A stretch of 15,182 bases of DNA from Mycobacteriaceae bacterium (GTDB lineage Bacteria; Actinomycetota; Actinomycetes; Mycobacteriales; Mycobacteriaceae). Position 1 is the stretch's first letter; each line of letters opens with the position of its first letter. The notes under the pieces were generated by a model that was not told the origin of the DNA, did not search any database, and worked only from the letters and a program-made list of their open reading frames with translations. Location: NCBI GenBank assembly GCA_019242135.1, contig JAFAWC010000068.1, positions 1 through 15,182 of the forward strand. The letters are read 5' to 3'. A program made the translations under genes and the position numbers. Positions 12,614-15,182 of this stretch are shown here, piece after piece.

Positions 12614-13566
12614 CAGCTGGCCTCCGATTCGAGGTCGTGGTCGGCCTGCTCGGTCTCGGGTGGAGAGCCGGCGACGACGCACTCTTCGGCGAAAGACAAC
12701 ACACCGAGGTGGTATGCGGCCGCGGTGAATCCGAGACTGAGGTTGTGACCGCTGTCCCGTTGTTCGTTGACGACCACCCGCGGCGATGCGGTGAACATGG
12801 CACCCACGTTCGCCAGCGCGGCCGGACCCGATTCCCAGAAGGGCTCGTGGTCGGCGAGGCTGAACCGCACCGGAATCCGAACCTGCTCGGCCAGGGCGGC
12901 GAAGTCGCGCTTGGACCAATTCGCCACCACCGCGGCCTCGTACGCCGGCGACCACGATCCGCGCACCGCCCCGCCGATGACTTCGGCGGGATAAAGATGC
13001 GCGGCCTGCCACAACAGCTCTCGCACACCTTTGCGGACATCACGCAGTTCCGGGCGGCGCAGGATCTCGCGCGCGGCGGGTTGGTGTCGTCGGCCGGTGC
13101 CGGCGATTTCCAGCCCTAACACCTGCGAACCTTGCGCGCCGACGGCCATCTGAAGCGCGAGTTCGCATCCAGCCGAGTGACCGACAAGAAACAGTCCGGA
13201 CCCGCGGGGACGGCAGCCCAGGATCTGCTGCACTGCCGCATAAGACAATTCGACGCGCCGTCGCGGATCAGCCATCAGGTCGGCGTGCGGCGCGGACGCG
13301 CCGAATCCCGGCCGGTCGAGGGCGATCACGGTGAAGCCCAGCGCCGCGCCCAGACGAAGCAGCGACAACCGGGGTTGACCTGGACAGTCGTAGTACGCCG
13401 ACGTCGTGGCTCCCCCGTGGATCGCGATCACCGTGGCGCGCGGACACGGCGCCTCGGCGAGCAGTGCCGACATTGGGATGCCGTCGACTTCGGCGGTGCA
13501 CGCCACCGGACTCGGCCAGTCGGTACTGATGCGCGATCCGCCTGCGGCTTCTCGCTCGGTACTCAC
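12613..13566 (-). CDS. Alpha/beta-fold hydrolase
   Basis: A 317-residue serine hydrolase. The oxyanion-hole region reads VIAIHGG (about 46-52), the strand before helix alpha-A region FTVIALDRPGFGAS (about 78-91) is typical, and the nucleophile elbow is VGHSAGC with Ser in GHSAG. An acid is plausible in SLADHEPFW, and the final His in DSGHNLSLG. It could cleave an ester, lactone, thioester or C-C bond; the sequence does not say which. GTG is the start, overlapping the stop of the DUF35-thiolase gene as GTGA. The N-terminal 25 residues look unstructured, and the last 20 (acidic, Glu/Asp/Ser-rich) extend past the hydrolase core. Confidence 0.9.
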   Translation of the reverse strand: MSTEREAAGGSRISTDWPSPVACTAEVDGIPMSALLAEAPCPRATVIAIHGGATTSAYYDCPGQPRLSLLRLGAALGFTVIALDRPGFGASAPHADLMADPRRRVELSYAAVQQILGCRPRGSGLFLVGHSAGCELALQMAVGAQGSQVLGLEIAGTGRRHQPAAREILRRPELRDVRKGVRELLWQAAHLYPAEVIGGAVRGSWSPAYEAAVVANWSKRDFAALAEQVRIPVRFSLADHEPFWESGPAALANVGAMFTASPRVVVNEQRDSGHNLSLGFTAAAYHLGVLSFAEECVVAGSPPETEQADHDLESEAS

Positions 13567-15182
13567 GTGTCCGCCCGCAGCAGGATCGCACCGCTCGGCG
13601 TGAGCCCACCGCTGCTGACAACGCCGATGCGGGCATCCTCAACCTGGCGTTCACCGGCTTCGCCGCGCAGCTGCGTGACCGCCTCATGCACCAGACCCAT
13701 TCCGTGGGTACGCCCGTGTGACAGCTGACCGCCGTGAGTGTTCAAGGGCAGCGCCCCGTCTCGGGCGATGTTGCGACCGCCCTCGAGGAAGTCCTTGGCC
13801 TCACCGATACCGCAGAAGCCGAGCGCTTCAATCCACGACAGGCAGTTGATCGTGAATCCGTCGTAGAGTTCGGCAACGTCGACATCGCTGGGCCGCAACG
13901 AGGTTCGCGTCCACATGTGCGCCGCTTGTCCGAGCGACTGTGGCTCGTGGGTCAACGTGCTCTGGTCCCAGTCGAGGCGCTCGATGATCTGGGTTCCGAC
14001 GGCCTCCACCAAGACTGGCGGCTTGGCCAGGTCGCGCGCCGCGTCGATGTCCGAAACGATCACGGCGACCGCGCCGTCACACGGCACGTCGCAGTCGTAG
14101 AGACCGAACGGCGTCGTAATCATGCGCGCCTGGAGGTAATCCGCCATCGTGAGCGGCTTGCGGTAGATCGCCGTCGGGTTGAGTGCGGCATTCGCGCGCT
14201 GGTTCAGCGCGATCCAGCCCAGGGTTTCTCGGGTGGTGCCGTAGCGGTGGAAATGCCGCTGCGCGTTCTGTGCAAGAGTGTGCGCCGCCGAGACCGCGCC
14301 GTACGGGAAGAACCAGGCGTCGGTGCGGCTCATCGGGGCGATCTTGCCCTGCTTCATCAGCTCGTTGAAGGTGGCTTCCCACAGGGTGCGGAAGCACAGC
14401 ACATGACGGGCCAGCCCGCCCGCGACGGCCAGCATCGCCCCGATCAGCGATCCGCCCGGCCCGAAGGTTTCGATGCCGCCGTTGTGCCAGGTGGGCCGAA
14501 TGCCGAGCGCCGATTCGAGCGCCGTCACTCCGCCTTCGGAGAAGGGGCCGAAGCCGCCCCCGCCCGGGTATGTCGACAAGCCGTCGATGTCATCGATCCC
14601 CAGGCCCGCATCGGCGATCGCCGCCTCGCATGCCTCGACCGTCAGTGACAGCGGCTGCCTCATCAGCCGGCGGCCGATCACCGACATGCCGATTCCGGTC
14701 AGCGCGACCTTGTCCTCGAATTTGTCCGCCCGAAGCATCGGGCGCACGAACTCACCGAACCGTTCGGGGGCGATCTCGTCGACAGCCTGCGGAGCAGGCT
14801 CAACAGCGTGAGCCTGCGGAGCAGGCTCAACAGCGTGAGTCTGCGGGGCGGTCTCGTCGCGCTGCGGCACGGGCCGGAACAGCGGCAGCCAGATGTCGTC
14901 GATGTGCTCGAACACGACTTGCACGAGCTGGCCGATCTCCAGTTGCTCGGGGTCGCATTCGACGATATTGGTGGTCAACCGGACTCGTGGATCCTCGACA
15001 ATTGCAACCTGCGCGACCACGTACGGCGCGGGCAGGCCAGGAAGGCTGAACCGATGGTTGACGGTGAAGCTGGAGAGAGTCGCATGACCGGAGACTGCGC
15101 GCACGCCCATGTCGTGAGACCGGCAGTACCGGCAGATGGGGGCGGGCGGGTGGATGAGCGCGCTGCAGTTCGTACATTCCTG
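13563..15182 (-). CDS. DUF35 (Zn-ribbon/OB-fold) fused to thiolase-like aldolase domain (5' end outside window)
   Basis: The frame is open to the right edge: 539 residues plus a missing N-terminus. The first visible residues hold a zinc ribbon, CTNC at 3-6 and CRYC at 17-20, followed by a DUF35 OB-fold to about residue 105. A Pro/Ala/Glu linker with two HAVEPAPQA repeats (about 107-140) leads into an SCP-x/lipid-transfer-type thiolase domain (about 155-539) starting VALTGIGMSVIGRR. Where thiolases have the nucleophilic Cys (CASG) this protein has a region like GIETFGPGGS. The C-terminal GGxxxxGHPxG is changed to THGGQLSHGRTHGMG. ELYDGFT replaces NEAFA. This resembles Ltp2-type retro-aldolases, which need a DUF35 partner (ChsH2 in cholesterol side-chain loss). 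It heads the minus-strand operon seen here. Thiolytic activity is unlikely; aldolase is inferred. Confidence 0.88.
   Translation of the reverse strand, partial: QECTNCSALIHPPAPICRYCRSHDMGVRAVSGHATLSSFTVNHRFSLPGLPAPYVVAQVAIVEDPRVRLTTNIVECDPEQLEIGQLVQVVFEHIDDIWLPLFRPVPQRDETAPQTHAVEPAPQAHAVEPAPQAVDEIAPERFGEFVRPMLRADKFEDKVALTGIGMSVIGRRLMRQPLSLTVEACEAAIADAGLGIDDIDGLSTYPGGGGFGPFSEGGVTALESALGIRPTWHNGGIETFGPGGSLIGAMLAVAGGLARHVLCFRTLWEATFNELMKQGKIAPMSRTDAWFFPYGAVSAAHTLAQNAQRHFHRYGTTRETLGWIALNQRANAALNPTAIYRKPLTMADYLQARMITTPFGLYDCDVPCDGAVAVIVSDIDAARDLAKPPVLVEAVGTQIIERLDWDQSTLTHEPQSLGQAAHMWTRTSLRPSDVDVAELYDGFTINCLSWIEALGFCGIGEAKDFLEGGRNIARDGALPLNTHGGQLSHGRTHGMGLVHEAVTQLRGEAGERQVEDARIGVVSSGGLTPSGAILLRADT
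14785..14838. repeat. Two exact 27-bp tandem repeats encoding the inter-domain linker
   Basis: Copies at 14785-14811 and 14812-14838 are identical, and a degenerate third follows for about a dozen bases. Each copy contains AGCCTGC-GGA-GCAGGCT, a 7-bp hairpin with a 3-nt loop when the preceding A is included. The unit is in frame and encodes HAVEPAPQA on the minus strand, inside the linker of the DUF35-thiolase fusion, so copy number could vary without breaking the protein. Confidence 0.9.

Noticed and set aside
12614..13012. 133-residue upstream extension of the first HIBADH-like gene
   Set aside because: It overlaps the hydrolase in another frame and is Arg-rich. The Rossmann motif begins immediately after the ATG at 12613.
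13734..14648. A 304-codon plus-strand open frame
   Set aside because: It is antisense to the thiolase-like domain, Arg/Gly-rich, with no motif.
14785..14838. CRISPR-like repeat
   Set aside because: The two units are directly adjacent without spacers and are in frame inside a coding region.

Overview
The window looks like chromosomal DNA from a high-GC actinomycete, most likely a Mycobacterium/Mycolicibacterium or close relative. The grounds are the base composition, dense gene packing with many ATGA/GTGA start-stop overlaps, frequent GTG starts, TANNNT-type -10 boxes, apparently leaderless genes, and a gene set rich in P450s, small P450-type ferredoxins, acyl-CoA dehydrogenase, SDR and TetR/GntR regulators. 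No rRNA, tRNA, insertion sequence, phage gene or CRISPR array was seen. This species assignment is an inference from style, not from a marker gene.

Layout. (1) 1-2067, minus strand: an SDR oxidoreductase followed by a large GntR-family regulator that runs off the left edge and carries two separate winged-helix domains. (2) 2068-2334: a divergent control region with two inverted repeats and a good plus-strand promoter. (3) 2335-3440, plus strand: a TetR regulator translationally coupled to a 168-residue protein I do not recognise. (4) 3443-7379, minus strand: an operon of TetR, acyl-CoA dehydrogenase, aminoglycoside-phosphotransferase-like kinase and quinone-oxidoreductase-like MDR. The kinase/dehydrogenase pair is the split form of ACAD10/ACAD11 and resembles the LvaA/LvaC pair of 4-hydroxyacyl-CoA catabolism. 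(5) 7380-7740: back-to-back, apparently leaderless promoters, a truncated VOC/glyoxalase gene and a clean inverted repeat before a P450. (6) 7741-9538, plus strand: P450, ferredoxin and a DUF1330 protein. (7) 9535-15182, minus strand: a second tight operon, read right to left, of a DUF35-thiolase-like fusion (5' end outside the window), alpha/beta hydrolase, two tandem 3-hydroxyisobutyrate-dehydrogenase-like proteins, a second P450 and a second ferredoxin. It meets module 6 tail to tail, the two sharing one CTAG as stop codons.

Working together. The likely theme is catabolism of a lipid-like or alicyclic compound. P450s with their own ferredoxins would hydroxylate, dehydrogenases (SDR, two HIBADH-like, MDR) would oxidise or reduce, the kinase/ACAD pair would remove a hydroxyl group from a hydroxyacyl-CoA, and the hydrolase and DUF35-aldolase fusion would cleave C-C or ester bonds. 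The substrate cannot be read from the sequence. No ferredoxin reductase, acyl-CoA ligase or transporter is present, so the pathway must draw on genes elsewhere.
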